Shown here: positions 9,728-22,421 of the stretch, in pieces | Numbering within the stretch: position 1 is the first letter of the stretch | Layout of the letters: the number at the start of each line of letters is the position of its first letter | Assembly (NCBI RefSeq): GCF_001625195.1 | Contig: NC_054389.1 | Span: forward strand, 6,878,520-6,942,519 | DNA from: Drechmeria coniospora | Lineage: Eukaryota; Ascomycota; Sordariomycetes; Hypocreales; Ophiocordycipitaceae | Direction of reading: 5' to 3' | Length of the DNA stretch: 64,000 nt | The notes under the pieces: generated by a model | Databases searched by the model: none | What the model was told of the DNA's origin: nothing | The model's input: the letters and a program-made list of their open reading frames with translations, nothing else | Translations under genes and position numbers: made by a program

Positions 9728-12266
9728 ATGTCCCTGGCCGTCGATGACGCGGGACGTCGCCGCACCCGCTCCAGATCGACGTCTCATGACCGTCGTCGCG
9801 AGGACGACCAGCACGACCGCAACCCCATTGCCACCTACGCCGATGCCCGGGAACCGAGCTACGTCTACCCGGAGGACGACCTAGGGGACCGCTACAAGCC
9901 CGGACGCCATCGTGATCCGGCCCAGTCAAGCTCCTCCTTGCCTTATCCGACCGATGGCGGCATGGATCGAATGGCTTCGGCCGGACAGCAGCCTCCCTAC
10001 AGCACCTACGACGAGGCCGGTCCGCATTATCGCACAGCCTCTCCTTCACAATCGCACTCGCGCCCGCACGACTCGTCGTCGTCGTCGTACCGCACCTCCA
10101 AGACGAGGCTCGACGCCCAGCTCCCGGGCAGCTTCCCCGAAGACGACTACCGCCCCAGCCGCGACGAGGACAATCGGGACCGCCATCGCCATCGCCATCC
10201 AGAGCCCAAGGATGCCAAGCACGACAGCGGTCATGACGACAGCCCACCCCGCGTGCGATATGCAGAACCCGCCTCCAAGGATAGGTATGAGAACGACGAC
10301 GACAGGTTCAAGTTCCTGCCGCAGAAGTACAGCCGTATCTATGACCCAGACGCCGGGAATGGTCGCCAGTCGAGCCGCGGCAAGGACAGGCCGAGCGAGC
10401 GACGGGCGAAACAGGAGCGGGAGGAAGACGACGACCTGGCCTATGGCCGCCTGCCCCCGACCAAGTCCTTGCGGCCGGAATCACCGCCAACCTACGGAAG
10501 CTACATCTCAGAGTCCCAGCTGAGCGAGATGCGCTCCTCTCGCCATGGCAGGGACGGCAGAGACGGTAGGGATGGTAGGGATGGTAGGGATGGCCGAGAT
10601 GGTCGAGGTGATCGAGGTGACCGTGACCGCGACCGCGACCGCGACCATGACCAGAACTCGTCTAGGCACGATGACAGGCGCTCGTCGAGGTACCAGCGAA
10701 GGGATGACGACGACGATAGGCGCCGCTCGAGCCCTCCCGAAGATGCCTACGGCTTCAGGAAAGCCCACCGTGCCGACAGCCATCGATCCGAACCGCGCAG
10801 CTCCACCACCAGCGTGCTCACCGTCGAGCCTGCCAATCGTGAGCGGGACCGATCTCGGGACCGTCGACGGGACAAGTCGCCCCAGCCTCCCACCGCTCGC
10901 ATGTCCTCCTTGAACATCGATGAAGGTCGGTCCTCCAGCATGTCCCTCTCTGTCGCCGCCGCCCCTGGCTCTCCTCTGCTCGAATCCTACCACGGAACCT
11001 ACCAAGCCTGCTCGCCCATGCCGTCGCCCCTTCTCCTGCCGTCCCAAAACTCGATCGAGGATGCCAGGGTCGTCGACGCCCTCTCGTCCTTGGGCTCCGA
11101 CTTGGACGCCGACGGAAGGCAGCGCAGGCGCGCGCGATTTCATGACCCTCAAGACATCGCAGCCACGCTCGCACGTGCTCTCCGTGGCGACAGGGCCCCG
11201 GACATCACGCCCCTCATCGAAATTCTCCCTAGCCTCACCCACGAACAGGTCATGGAGCTGCGTGTCGAGTACAAGCGCATTGTCAAGACGGGCTCCGAAC
11301 GCAAGGGTGTCAACATCGCCAAGCACATTCGCTCGCGCCTCAAGGACGAAGACCCGAACCTCATGAAGGCCTGCTACTCCGTCGCCCTCGGCAAGTGGGA
11401 GGCCGAGGCTTACTGGGCCAACTTCTGGTACCAGGGCGACAAGAACCGCCGAGAGCTGCTGATCGAGACGCTCATGGGTCGGACGAACCACGAGATCCGC
11501 GAGATCAAAGATGCCTTCACAGACAAAAAGTACGAAAACAGCCTCGTCAAGTGCATGAAGGTCGAGCTCAAGGAGGACAAGTTCAAGAAGGCCGTCATGA
11601 TGGTCCTCGACGAACGCAGGATGGACGACGTCGACCCCTACGGCCGGAGGGTACCCCTCGACTATGAGCTCATCTATCGCGACGTCGATGACCTGCGCCG
11701 GGCCGTCAAGGCCGAAAAGGGCGGTGAAAGCGCCATGATTGCCATCGTCGTTAGGCGGAGCGACACCCACCTGCGCGAAGTTCTCCAGGAGTACGAACAC
11801 CACTACCGTTCCAACTTTGCCCGCGAGGCTCTCAAGAAGAGCAACAACCTTGTTGTGAGTCACATCCCCTCTCTCTTTCCTTTCCATCCACTCGCAGGCT
11901 CGTCCATCCTCCCAGTGCTAACCGGTTTTCCTTTGTATCATGTAGGGCGAGCTTCTCGCACACATCCTCAATGGCGTCATCAACCGCCCCGTTCGAGATG
12001 CTCTGCTTCTTCATCACGCCCTTAACGCCTCTCGCAAGGACGAACTCCGCCGTGAGCTGCTCATCTCCCGTCTTGTCCGCTTCCACTGGGATCCCGCCCA
12101 TATGCAGGCCGTCAAGAGGGCTTACCGTGAGCGCTACGGCCTCGAACTGCAGGATGCCGTCCGCGACGCCACCTCCGGAAACTGGGGACGGTTTTGTAGC
12201 GAGCTTTGCATTGCCAGGATGCCCGACGATGTCCGGAGGGTTGAGAGGGTGGATGTTCATCGGTGA
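9728..12266 (+). CDS. Annexin-like protein with long disordered N-terminus (fungal AnxC4-type)
   Basis: Exons 9728-11854 and 11946-12266 (GTGAGT...TAG intron, phase 0) encode 815 residues. The ATG is preceded by CCATCACC and begins MSLAVDDAG. Residues 1-470 are highly charged and disordered, rich in Arg, Asp, Ser and His. They include a (GRD)n run near residue 280 and an RD-dipeptide stretch, resembling splicing-factor-like or scaffold sequences. Residues about 480-815 are four helical annexin-like repeats, for example ITPLIEILPSLTHEQVMELR, VALGKWEAEAYWANFWYQGD and LIETLMGRTNHEIREIKDAF. The usual GxGT calcium-site residues are degenerate, so calcium-dependent membrane binding is uncertain. 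Long divergent annexins of this kind are known in Aspergillus (ANXC4 class). The gene converges on RQC2 with a 254-bp gap. The large reverse-strand frame over it is a codon-bias shadow. Confidence 0.88.
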
Positions 12267-12520
12267 GGCGGTTGTGCTCTGGTAGCATGGTGGAAGCCTG
12301 AGGTGACCTTGAACGAGCCGTGTTTGGATATCTTGGAGAGGTGTCCCTGTAGATGTTTTGTATCACGCTCACGACGATATCGACGGTACGAGGACATGAT
12401 TGGTTTTTTGTTGAGCTTGCCTTCTCTCGAGAATGATAATTTAATGGCGCATGATCGAGGATGTTTAACATGACCTAAATAAGCGGTCCCATCTTGCCTG
12501 CCTGTGATACCTGGTCATCG

Positions 12521-15500
12521 TCACTTCTTTGACCCTCGGCCGCCTCGGCCTCCCTTTCCTTGTTCCTTCCCCTTGCCACCTTTCCCTTTGCCACTGCCAC
12601 TCCCTGAAAGGCCACCCGATGTCATGATCTTCACCTTCCCGACGGGCACCGAGTTCATCACCTCCTCAGGCTTCAGAGCCTTGATCAGCTCCACCTCGCG
12701 CGGCCACATCCGCTCCGCATCTCGCGCCGTCTCATCCACGGCACCCTTCTTGCCAGAGTCCATCTTCCACTTCTCGACAATCTCCTTGACAGCCTTGCCC
12801 TTCTTCATTGCACCGGGCTGAAGCTTGATTCTGTACTTGAGCTTGCCGAGAGCGGTCCAGGGTGCGCATACGGGGATCGCCTCGAGGATCTCGTCACCAG
12901 GAAGTGGAGTCCCGACGAGAACGTCAAGCGAGGTGGCCGATTCTGTCTCGTCGGGCTCGGGCTCTGCGATGTCTTGATCCATCATTACGCGACGAGCTTC
13001 CTCGTGCTCTGCTGTCGTTTTCTGGTTGCGCAAATGCTGGGCACGGCGACGCTCCTTGGCAGCCTCAAGCTCGGCCGCCCGGTCCGCTTTTGCCTTCATC
13101 TCTTCCTCAGCCCGCTTCTGGCCGGTAGTCGCACCAATGAGAGCCTCGGCGGCGATACGGTCCTCTTCGTCTTGGTCTTTGTACTTGCTGGCGATCTTCT
13201 TTGCCTTTCCCTTTTGGCCGCGTTTCGCCGGCAGCTTTTTGTTGATTGCAACGGTGCCCACTTGCGAGGACGCCGTGCCGCGGGATGGAGATGTTGGAGG
13301 TGCCTCGGATGCCGGCTCTGAAGCTAGCTCTTCTCCGTCTTGCGCATCGAATTCGGCGTCTTTCGCAGTATCAGCATCCTCCTGCTCCACTTCACCCTCT
13401 GAAGCAACCGATTCAGAAACTTTAAGCGATGAGATGTCTTTTTGGACAGTCTCCAAGGCATCGTCATCCCCCCGGTTGTTAAATGCCTGGAGAGGATTGT
13501 CCCGAGCGTCATCTCCGGCCTTGCCACCGTCGGAATCGTCATCTGAAGATTCTTCTACGTCGGCTGACAAGCTCTTGTCCTTGGCGAAGGTTGATTCGTT
13601 CACGTCGTCTGGAGATCCCAATTCAGCGGCCCGACTGGCAACAGCCAAGGAGTCATCGTTAAGCCGATGCTTCACATGCTTGGCTTTGCTTTCGTCGCTA
13701 ATTTTGAACATGATGCCAAGACCGAGTAAAAGTTGTGCAGGCGGAAGGAAATTTTTCTCCCCCTTCACCATGAAGGAACCGATGGGCAAAAAATCACCCG
13801 TTGTGGCAGACTTTGATACCTGATCGGCGTTTACCCACCATGCACCCATGCCAGCCTTGGAATCCCACGCTTCCGAGGAGCAGACCGCAAGTGAGCCTGC
13901 TTGAGACAGCGTGGCAGGCGGGATAGGCGCGCCTGGCGTGCTCGGATTGTTCTTGATGACGATGCTCGATGCACCCTTCAGGTCCGCGTGACAGTATACG
14001 TCGCCTTTCCGCAGGTACCTCCTGTAAAGCATTTCGTTCTGTGCCGGGTCCTTGCCTCCGATGACCAGATAGCCATCGGACGAGATGAACCAGATGAACT
14101 TCTCGAACCACATTTGAGTTCGGATCGGCTGCAGGAGCGCCTTCTCCTGTTTTAGTCCCTTCTTCAGATCTTCGTTGATCTTTTGCTCGGTGCTCTTGAG
14201 TGCTTTCGTCGCCTGCAACTGCGTCTTCTCTTGCTTGACGGCGGCCGATCGGCGTTGGTCGTGATACTCCCGTGCGTTTCCCCAAGGGCTCATGGTGAGA
14301 TTTATATCGACGGTTAACCCCATCTGGGCCTGGTCATTCTTGTTCATGTTCTTCCCATCAGCTTCCGCATCACGGTCGCTATCATCGGTCTCATACGGGT
14401 CATCCTCCTCTTCGTCGTCAAATTCCTCCTCGGCAATGTGGAGAGTGATGGTATTTTCAGCGAGCTTCAATGGTAGAACGATGAGTTCGGCAACTGGGTT
14501 GTGCCGCTTCTTTTCTCGCTCAATGAGCCTGCTGATGTCAACCCAATCCATACCTTCGGCGATGAGGCCATTGACGGAATCCATGGCCTCTTGGACACGC
14601 TCCACATTAGCCTCGATAGCAGCGGCTTTGCGAAAATTGATCTCCTGTACACTCTGAAGGCCCTCAATTCGCTTGCTTTGGTCTAGTCTTGCCGCTTCAA
14701 GCTTCCGCCTTGCAGTCGCTTCCCTCTCCGACAATCGAGTCTCCAGTTTTTGGCCCTCAAGTGAGGAAAAGAAGTCATCGACAGTTTGGTTATAGCCTTG
14801 AATCTCGAGGACCGTTATCGAGGGGTCGTTTTGGAACTTTTGTGGGACAAAGGGGTGAAAGTCCTCGTAAAGCAGACCGTCTCGCTTCGACACCGCGCCA
14901 GCAGGGGAATTGCCTGGTGCTGGTCTCCCATCATTGCGCTTGGCAAATATGTAGCCCTTGCACACGGGTGACGACGTAATAGCATCAACTTGTTTTCGAG
15001 CTTCGCCAAGCAGCCTAACCAGCTGATCCAACAAGGTATTATTCTCGAGCAGGTCGTCAAGCTTAACCGACGTATCGAAATTGTTGCAGTGGAGGACATG
15101 ATCGACCAGAACGGGAGGTAGCTCGGTGATGGAGACGGCGAGACACTTCCTCAAGTCACCTCCAGGTTTCCCTTTGGCTTTCTTCGTCGCAGCAGCGTTC
15201 TGTCTAGATTTCTCCACAGCAGACTTGAGCCCATTCCGAATCCGATCTTTCGAGATGGGGGGAATTTCATGATAGTTCAGCCTGTTGTCCAAGCAATATT
15301 GGAGCCCAACTCTTTGCGGCTCTTGGCCTTCGCTCTCTGCGACATTTCTTGCTATGGTCAAGATTTTCAGGTCGGCATCGGTAAGGATGATGTTGCCGCT
15401 CTGAAATGATGATATGTCAGCCACGGCAAGCTCGTGAATGCAGGAACGGGGACGGCGGCCATACGGCAAAGAACTCGAGAAAGAGACGGTACTGCCCATC

Positions 15501-15885
15501 GCTAAAGCGAAACTCGAGCACTCTGTCGGTTCCCACTTGCGACACGGATGTCAACCTCCGCGTCTTGAGCACTTTACGGAGCCGAGCGACGAAGGCGGAG
15601 GGAGCTGCGGCCGTGGTGCGCGCAAACTCTGTCAGGTGGCATCGGAAGCCAATATCGATGACGAGCTGCTTCTTAACATCGGGCTTGGCGAACTTGATAA
15701 GCAGGATCTTGGAGGAGAGGTCGTAGACGTTGGCACATCGTAAAGACACCAGGCAATCATTCAACTCATGTGCGATGACCTACGGCTCGCGGGTCAGTGG
15801 TTGCGGTCGCGCCTTGACGGGGGGACGCCGAGTGGGTGGCGATGATCCGTACCTTGACGTCGAGGGAAGAAAATCGCTGCTTCAT
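12521..15885 (-). CDS. RQC2: Rqc2/Tae2/NEMF, ribosome-associated quality control factor
   Basis: This is the NFACT protein that binds stalled 60S subunits with peptidyl-tRNA, recruits the E3 ligase Ltn1/Listerin and, in yeast, directs CAT-tail addition. Three exons on the minus strand (15885-15853, 15779-15465, 15400-12521) give 1075 residues. Introns are 73 nt (GTACGG...TAG) and 64 nt (GTATGG...CAG), and all junctions are phase 0. The start MKQRFSSLDVK then VIAHELND is the family N-terminus. NFACT-N continues through VYDLSSKILLIKFAKPD and LEFRFSDGQYRLF to GNIILTDADLKIL. A coiled-coil middle with an acidic loop (EEEFDDEEEDD) precedes NFACT-R near residue 546 (MWFEKFIWFISSDGYLVIGG, GDVYCHADLKGASS). 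A long acidic insert and the NFACT-C region end in a Gly/Lys-rich tail. Length and order match ascomycete orthologues. Confidence 0.95.
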
Positions 15886-18033
15886 GCTGGGATGCAATTT
15901 TCGCCGAGTTCAAGAGCATACAAGTATTGAGCGGAAGGTTCAGATGCAGATAAGGTTCAGATGCAGATTCTCGCTCATTGCTGCCGTGGCCAGCTTGAGT
16001 CAACGTGGGGCTAATCGCCGCGGGGCAGGACAGCTTTGGCCAGAGCCTCCTATGGTGACGACATTTCTCGCACGTCACGTGCCACAGCCCAACCGAAAAA
16101 TGAGAGGAAGGGACGAGACGGGATACAGAAGCGACCATTTCACCCTCGCCGCACAATAAAATCAGTTTGTGAGATGAACAGCCTACCGTACGGAGTACAG
16201 TGGTTTGCCGTGCCCAGCTATCATTATCCCAGTATAATGTCACATTGACCCAGTTCGACCAGCAATCGTCGGACCCTTCGTCTGGAGTGGCAGGCAATCG
16301 GCAGCCCATGCTGGCGAACCAACCAGCTCTCGCCATCACAAGACGGAAGATTAACCCCAACCACCCTTCCCCTCCTTGGCCGAGGCAGTATTACATGTAC
16401 TTCCAGCACAAGAGCGGCATGACACACCTGGTCCCTTCGAGACAGTCAGGCTGCGAAGCTCCTCGCCGGTTTACGAGCACGGCCATGGCGAGTACTGTAC
16501 AACGAGTCGTGGGTGCCACCCACTTGTGATCGGAGTCCACAACCCGGCCGGTTCCCCCACCCAACCACACCAAGAGCCCAAGGCAGGGGGGTTCAAGGGG
16601 CCAACTAGGGTGTCAGTCATGTTGTCCCGGCAACGAGGAGGCTCAGCTCACTTGAGCTGCTTCACTCGTGCAGACTAGCAGCAGTGGATGCTCCCGGGCG
16701 CTTGCATCCGTTTGCCGTGGCCAACAAGCGATGGTGTCAATCAATGAGCTGATGCAGATGAGAATCAAAGGGCGACGGCTACGGGATGCAGGTGTTTCTC
16801 TTGCAGACAATCATGGAACGACGCGAAATGAAGTGCCCAAATGGGCTGAGCTGGTTGGTTGCAACCTGCCATGCTGGAGCACGAGTACGGTACACAACAA
16901 CACACACACCTTGCCAAACCTCGGAGCGTCCGCAGTGCACCCATGCTGGTTACGCCACGCCAATGGTGACACGAAGCACCTACCGTGTGGGATGATCATC
17001 CGCCTTTCCGACCAGTTGAATTTGGAGTGAGCGAAGCGACGGCTGTGCAGGCACAAAACTCGAAACTATGGGCCCGATGCATTCATACGCCTAGGCACCA
17101 ATTGGACTGAATTGTTGCCATTGGGAGACGACGACGCGTACAATTACGGAGCAAGTGCATCGACACCTACTCCGTACAGTACATGCACATGCACATGCAC
17201 AATTGTGCACAACGTACACCGTAGGTGTACATGTTGGTGTGCGGAGTACGGAGTACGGAGTAGAGGTCAGTGCAATGGTCAGTCTCAGTCGCCTCCATCA
17301 GATTGTTCTTGAACAATGCCATTGTGCAAGTTGCACAAGGAATTCGCCAGCATCAGGATTCAGGATTGTCTGGGATGCCGCAAATACTAGCGGCGCACTC
17401 CGCCACGACCCTCAGGCCGTGATTCGCTGCGGGCGGACCCGTGGCGCCGCATTCCAGCCTCTCGACCCGACCCGACCCCATCAGCAACGGCATCGCAGCA
17501 TTGAATAAACCATGCAGCATCGCATCACCTCGGTCGGCAGCGGTCGAGGGCGGAGAAAGGGCGGCCGTATCCCTGGCCACGATGGCGAGCCTGCTGCTTG
17601 GACGCTGAGACGCACGAGCGGTGGAGTCTTGATGCGAGCTATGCCACTTTGGACCCGAGTAAACAACAGCCCAGCCGCCGTAAACACGAGCTTCATACAG
17701 ATACCCTGCACTCACAGGAGGTCGTCCGGTCCAGCCCCCCGTCCTCAAAACCCATGGCACGCCTGCCCGCCGCCCGCTCGCCTTTTACATGGTACATAAA
17801 CGTCCTTGCCTCATCTCCTCCAATTGCCTCCAGACACATCAGCACGTAACGGAAAAGGTCAAGTCGAGACGAGAACGTAAAGAATTCAAAAGAGGCACCT
17901 CCACCACCTCACCTTTTTCCCCATTCCCTTCTCTTCGACTTTTGTTTCTTAGGAACAGAAGCTAGAGGATCCTTCTTGTCATCCTTTCGTCTGACGGAAG
18001 GTTGTATGAGAAGATTCTCTCGCGCCCGCAAAA
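15886..18033. other. Intergenic region between RQC2 and HEX1
   Basis: This contains the RQC2 promoter (divergent) and the HEX1 promoter and leader. TACGGAGTA-type motifs occur at 16189-16197 and 17168-17176, and three head-to-tail CGGAGTA heptamers lie at 17242-17262. C/T-rich leader-like sequence begins near 17880. HEX1 orthologues often have 5' UTR introns, so part of this stretch may be transcribed. I see no separate gene. Confidence 0.6.
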
Positions 18034-19071
18034 GTCGTCAATCTGGACTTTGAGGCTCGCGTCCCCGTCCCCTTCAGCATCTTCCCATCGACATATCGGG
18101 ACAGCGAAGCGCAGACAACGACGCAGCGAACCCACGAGGAGGTTAACATCAATCTCCCCAACAAAGCCGGACGGGAAGGTCAATACTCTTCTTCCTTTAC
18201 CGCCAACGTTGATCTCCCACCCCGTGGTGAGAACCGCTACAGCGAAGAAGAGGTCCGTATCACACGTGAAGAAGAACGTCACCGCCGTCCCGGTTTCCGC
18301 CACGAGCAGTACGTCCAGGACCAGCGCCGGTGAGTGATTTTTATTTCCTTGCTCTCCTGTGCTTTAGCATGCTTGCCGCTCGAATGCATATCCGGCGCGA
18401 CCGGAGGCTGCCCTCTCGCCCCCTCTCTGCTCTCTCCCGTCTTCATCTGCCGCTTCCTTTTCCTTCCACGCCCTTCTTCACCTCGCAATACTTGCCGAGC
18501 TCTTGGCGCCAACAAAGCAAGCGTGCGGTGGAGGCCCCCATGCATGCAGAGTCAAGTGGCCCGTCTCTGCAGGCGGAGCTCTCTGCCCATGCATGGCTCG
18601 GTGCCCTGCTTGGCTCGCCGGCGGCCCCTGCACGACGAATAGAGCACCCCGGTTCAGGGGGTCCCGCTGGGCTTCATCAGGCTCTTGTTGACCTAGAAAC
18701 CGGCCATCGCCCAACAAACAACAAAGTTGGACCGAGGCTGACCTGACCTGACCCAAGACCTGCACCAACCGAGTACCACGACGACACTCGCATCGAGGTT
18801 GATACTCGCCGTCCCCAGTACGCGAGCCCCATCGACATCGCTGAGCGTGAATACCGAGAGCGTTTTCGCCCCCAGTACTCCGCCACCGTAGACCCTCCGT
18901 CCCGGCCGTGCTACGAGACCGAGAACGTTCAGGTCAACGGCTATACCGTTGACGGACAAACTTCGCGGCCTACCTACCAGGAGGAAGTCAAGATCACCGA
19001 GGAGACGGTCGAGCCCTGCCGCAACAGCCGCGCCCACCAGAAATCCAACATGGGTTACTACGACGAGGACG
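18034..19071 (+). CDS. HEX1: HEX1 upstream (alternative) N-terminal exons
   Basis: An open frame from about 18034 to 18329 reads VVNLDFEARVPVPFSIFPS, then EEVNINLPNK, EEEVRITREEERHRR and HEQYVQDQR. A GTGAGT donor at 18330 and a CCCAAG acceptor at 18757 join it in frame to 18758-19071 (EYHDDTRIEVDTRRPQYAS, IDIAEREYRERF). That block runs through the internal ATG at 19050 into the HEX1 core. Together they would add about 200 residues. In Aspergillus, alternative splicing of hexA is known to give longer Hex1 forms, and the repetitive charged style (EEEVRI, EVKITEE) fits that extension. The true first exon is not identified: an in-frame stop at 18007 means an acceptor must lie between 18010 and 18034. 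Confidence 0.6.
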
Positions 19072-19728
19072 GTAAGCGGTGTGGTCATGGCCGAGGCGAT
19101 GCCACCGATGCTAACGAACGCACGGCCAGGTCACTACCACTCCTTCCGCCACGGAATCCACAAGCTCGCCGACAAGATTGTCCACCCCCATGGCCATCGC
19201 GAGCACATCGACGTCGACGTCCGCGAGACGGTGACGACTACGTCCCGTCCCCGCGGCGGCAACCAGGCATGTGACTCGTACCTCCCGAACACCGTCACCA
19301 TCCCCTGCCACCACATCCGGCTCGGCGACTTCTTGATGCTTCAGGGTCGTCCCTGCCAGGTGATCCGCATCTCGACCTCGCCTGCCACCGGCCAGTACCG
19401 CTACCTCGGCGTCGACCTCTTCACCAAGCAGTTGCACGAGGAGTCGTCCTTCATCTCCAACCCGGCCCCCAGCGTCGTCGTCCAGACGATGCTCGGACCC
19501 GTCTTCAAGCAGTACCGCGTCCTCGACCTCCAGGACGGCATCGTCGTCGCCATGACGGAGACGGGCGACGTCAAGCAGGGCCTGGCCGTCATCGACCAGT
19601 CGAACCTCTGGTCTCGCCTGTCCAACGCCTTCGAGTCGGGCCGCGGCAGCGTCCGCGTCCTCGTCCTCAACGACAGCGGCCGCGAGCTCGCCGTCGACAT
19701 GAAGGTCATCCACGGCTCCCGCCTGTAG
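19050..19728 (+). CDS. HEX1: HEX1, Woronin body major protein (short form)
   Basis: Hex1 self-assembles into the crystalline core of the Woronin body, the peroxisome-derived plug that seals septal pores after hyphal wounding. Exons 19050-19071 and 19130-19728 (58-nt GTAAGC...CAG intron) give 206 residues starting MGYYDEDGHYHSFRHGIHKL. A His/charged N-terminal segment is followed by the conserved eIF5A-like fold: DSYLPNTVTIPCHHIRLGDF, GRPCQVIRISTSPATGQYRY, VDLFTKQLHEESSFISNPAP, QYRVLDLQDGIVVAMTETGD. The C-terminus is SRL, the PTS1 peroxisome import signal. Most of the protein is encoded by the last exon. The presence of this gene limits the organism to Pezizomycotina. Confidence 0.96.
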
Positions 19729-20826
19729 ACGATCGGCGCCTGCCTCGCCTGCACATGCGCCTGCCAGCTGTCCATTGACGAAGCCAAGACTCAAACTCGC
19801 TTCGTTCCCTCGAGAAAGGCTTTGCCGTCTTCGGGGAAGCAGCCTGGTCGAGTTCTGGCCATTGTGAAGTTCAAGGTCCATGGACTGCTAGCGCTTGAGT
19901 ATTTATTGGATGTAATCAGTACATGTTTGGAATTTCGGAGTCTTTGAGTAGATAGAATGTTCCTGTACATGGACCGATGACGAATCGATTTGCGCAGACA
20001 TCCATCTCATGGCCCACGCTTCGTTGTCGATGCTGCACTATTGCTGAACGATCCCTCTCCATGTACATCTAACGGTCACCATCGTCGGCCATGAATTCCC
20101 CTTTCTGCCTATTCAGGAAATTGCTAAAGCCGGACATCTACCTGACGGTTCTAACGGTTCTAGGAGCTGATGCGGAACAGTCCGGATATGGATAAGCATC
20201 GACCCCGACAGGCTCCAAACTACCCGGCAGCTCCCACGTTCCTCTACCACTGCATGCCCATTCGGATGGGTCATCCAACAGTCTCGCTCGCGGAGGATAT
20301 CCTTGGGTTCTCAAGGAGTCCGTGCCAAGTGGGAGCATTCGTCCCAGATTCGCGTTGGGCGGTCCGATGGGCTGGCGAAGGCCTACACCTAACAGTGCTG
20401 GTAATTACAAGCTATTCGTTGGCCAGGTAGGTCAGTGCTTGCCAGTAATTGGCAAGCGAGGGTGATATGCAGCAAAAGGACAGACAGAGGCTGGAAAAGG
20501 AGAAGCTGATAGGTCAGACGATGGCTGTTGGGTGTCTTGCGCGCTGCGATAGGAATGGCTGGAAGTGAGGGCCCATGTCTTGGAGGTTAGCGACCTGCTT
20601 CTCTTGGTGCAACGCTAACACCTCGTGACTTGAAAGGGATCCGGATGCGCATCGAATACGCCGCACTACGGTTTGCTGGTGGCGAACGGTAGCCGCTGTT
20701 GCACTCTGATAGATCGGCCTTCTTCCCTCCTCCCGCCCCCGCCTGAATCTTTGGCATCATCCCAACCAGATTCCATCGCGGCAAAGTGAACGAGGTGTTC
20801 AAATTACAACACTGCGTCAAGCCGAC
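19729..20826. other. Intergenic region between HEX1 and bleomycin hydrolase
   Basis: This holds the HEX1 3' UTR and the upstream region of the hydrolase gene. A short direct repeat, CTAACGGTTCTAACGGTTCTAG, lies near 20143-20164. No open frame here has the composition or motifs of a gene. Confidence 0.7.
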
Positions 20827-22421
20827 ATGGGTGGTCAACCGTCCAAAAGCGGAGTCGCTGGCGAGGACGAGAAGGCAATCTCACAACGCCTTCGTTCCAT
20901 GGGGTTTCCGGAGGAGTATGACGATGTCCAAGGTGGAATGGGAAGCGAAAAGGGCGGAGGTCGAAGGCCGAGACGGGATGCGGAGCCGCTACCCCTGGAC
21001 GCTGTCGCACTGCTGCCGTCGTGCATACTGAAGGATGCCAAAAATAGGTGAGCTGGGGAGCGGTGGACAGGAAGGATATGCTTCCATCTCCAGGTCGAGG
21101 CTGACAACCGGAATCAAGACTGGCCCTCGCCGCCCTGAGCACCGCAGACCCTCGGCAGGCTCTCAAGTCGATTCCCGCTCAGCTCACCAATCAACAAGTC
21201 TTCAATATCAAGATCCCCTTCGAAGGAGCGCCGATCGCGAACCAGCGCTCGAGTGGCCGCTGCTGGCTGTTCGCCTCGACCAACGTCTTCCGTGTCGCTC
21301 TCATGAAGAAGTACAGGCTCGACTCGTTCGAGCTCTCGCAGGCCTACCTCTTCTACTGGGACAAGCTCGAAAAGGCCAACTGGTTCCTCGAGCAAGCGAT
21401 TGATACGGCCGACGAGGAGCTCGAGGGTCGGCTGGTTCAGACGCTCATGAGTGACCCCTCCTCCGACGGCGGTCAGTGGGATATGGTGTACAATCTCGTC
21501 GACAAGTACGGCCTCGTTCCTCAGGCGCTGTACCCGGATAGTTGGAACGCGATGAACTCGGGCATGCTCAACATCATCGTCAAGAACAAGCTTCGTGAGT
21601 TTGGCCTGAAGTTGCGGAAGATGGCTCGCGAGGGCGACCAGTTACCACCAGCCGCTTTCAGCGGCACCAAAATCATAATGCTGCGAGAGATTCAGCAGAT
21701 CCTGACACTGCTCCTCGGCCCGCCACCGAATCCTATGCACGAGTTTATGTGGCAGTACAACGACAAGGACGGCAAGGCGCAGGAGCTGACGACAACCCCA
21801 AGGCAGTTTGCCAAGAATATTGCGAGTCCGGAATTCCGCATCAGCTCGGCCGTGATCGAGTCCATGGTTTCGCTGGTGCACGATCCACGCCATGAGCCCC
21901 TCTCGCGCCTCACAGTATCCCGGCTCGGCAACATCGTCGGCGGCCGCGGAATCAGCTACATCAATGTCGACATGGATACGCTCAAGTCGACGTGCGTCAA
22001 GATGATCAAAGCCGGCCTGCCCATCTTCTTCGGCTGCGACGTCGGCAAGTTCAGCGATCAAGCGTCGGGCATCATGGACACCGAGTTGTTCAACTACGAC
22101 ATCGGCCTCGACACAGGCCTTCTCGGCATGACCAAGGCACAGAGACTCCGTACGGGAGAGAGTCAGATGACGCACGCCATGGTGCTGACCGCCGTTCACG
22201 TGGACGAAGAGACCGGTAAGCCAGTGCGCTGGCGGGTTCAGAACAGCTGGGGGACGGCCCCCGGCGACAAGGGCTGGTTCGTGATGAGCGATGCCTGGGC
22301 AGATGAGTTTGTGTACCAGGCCGTCGTCGATCCTCGATTCTGCAGCAAGGAGGTGAGAGACGTCTTGAAGAAGGAGCCTATCGTGCTACCGCTCTGGGAC
22401 CCCATGGGTGCTCTCGCCTAG
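20827..22421 (+). CDS. LAP3: Bleomycin hydrolase / cysteine aminopeptidase (Lap3/Gal6 type)
   Basis: This is a cytosolic hexameric papain-family (C1B) aminopeptidase that trims peptides and hydrolyses homocysteine thiolactone and bleomycin. Exons 20827-21047 and 21119-22421 give 507 residues. The 71-nt intron ends in ATCAAG, an AAG acceptor forced by frame, with a CTGAC branch site just upstream. The N-terminus MGGQPSKSG suggests possible myristoylation (inference). The active-site cysteine is in NQRSSGRCWLFAS. Other family blocks are FELSQAYLFYWDKLEKANWF, GGQWDMVYNLVDKYGLVP, the histidine block MTHAMVLTAVHVD and the asparagine block RVQNSWGTAPGDKGWF. The end LPLWDPMGALA matches the C-terminal arm that enters the active site and restricts it to aminopeptidase action; yeast Gal6 has one further residue that is autoprocessed. 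Confidence 0.96.

Noticed and set aside
10508..11887. 459-residue reverse-strand open frame over the annexin gene
   Set aside because: It mirrors GC3-rich codons of the plus-strand gene and shows only Val/Asp/Gly-rich shadow composition with no motif.
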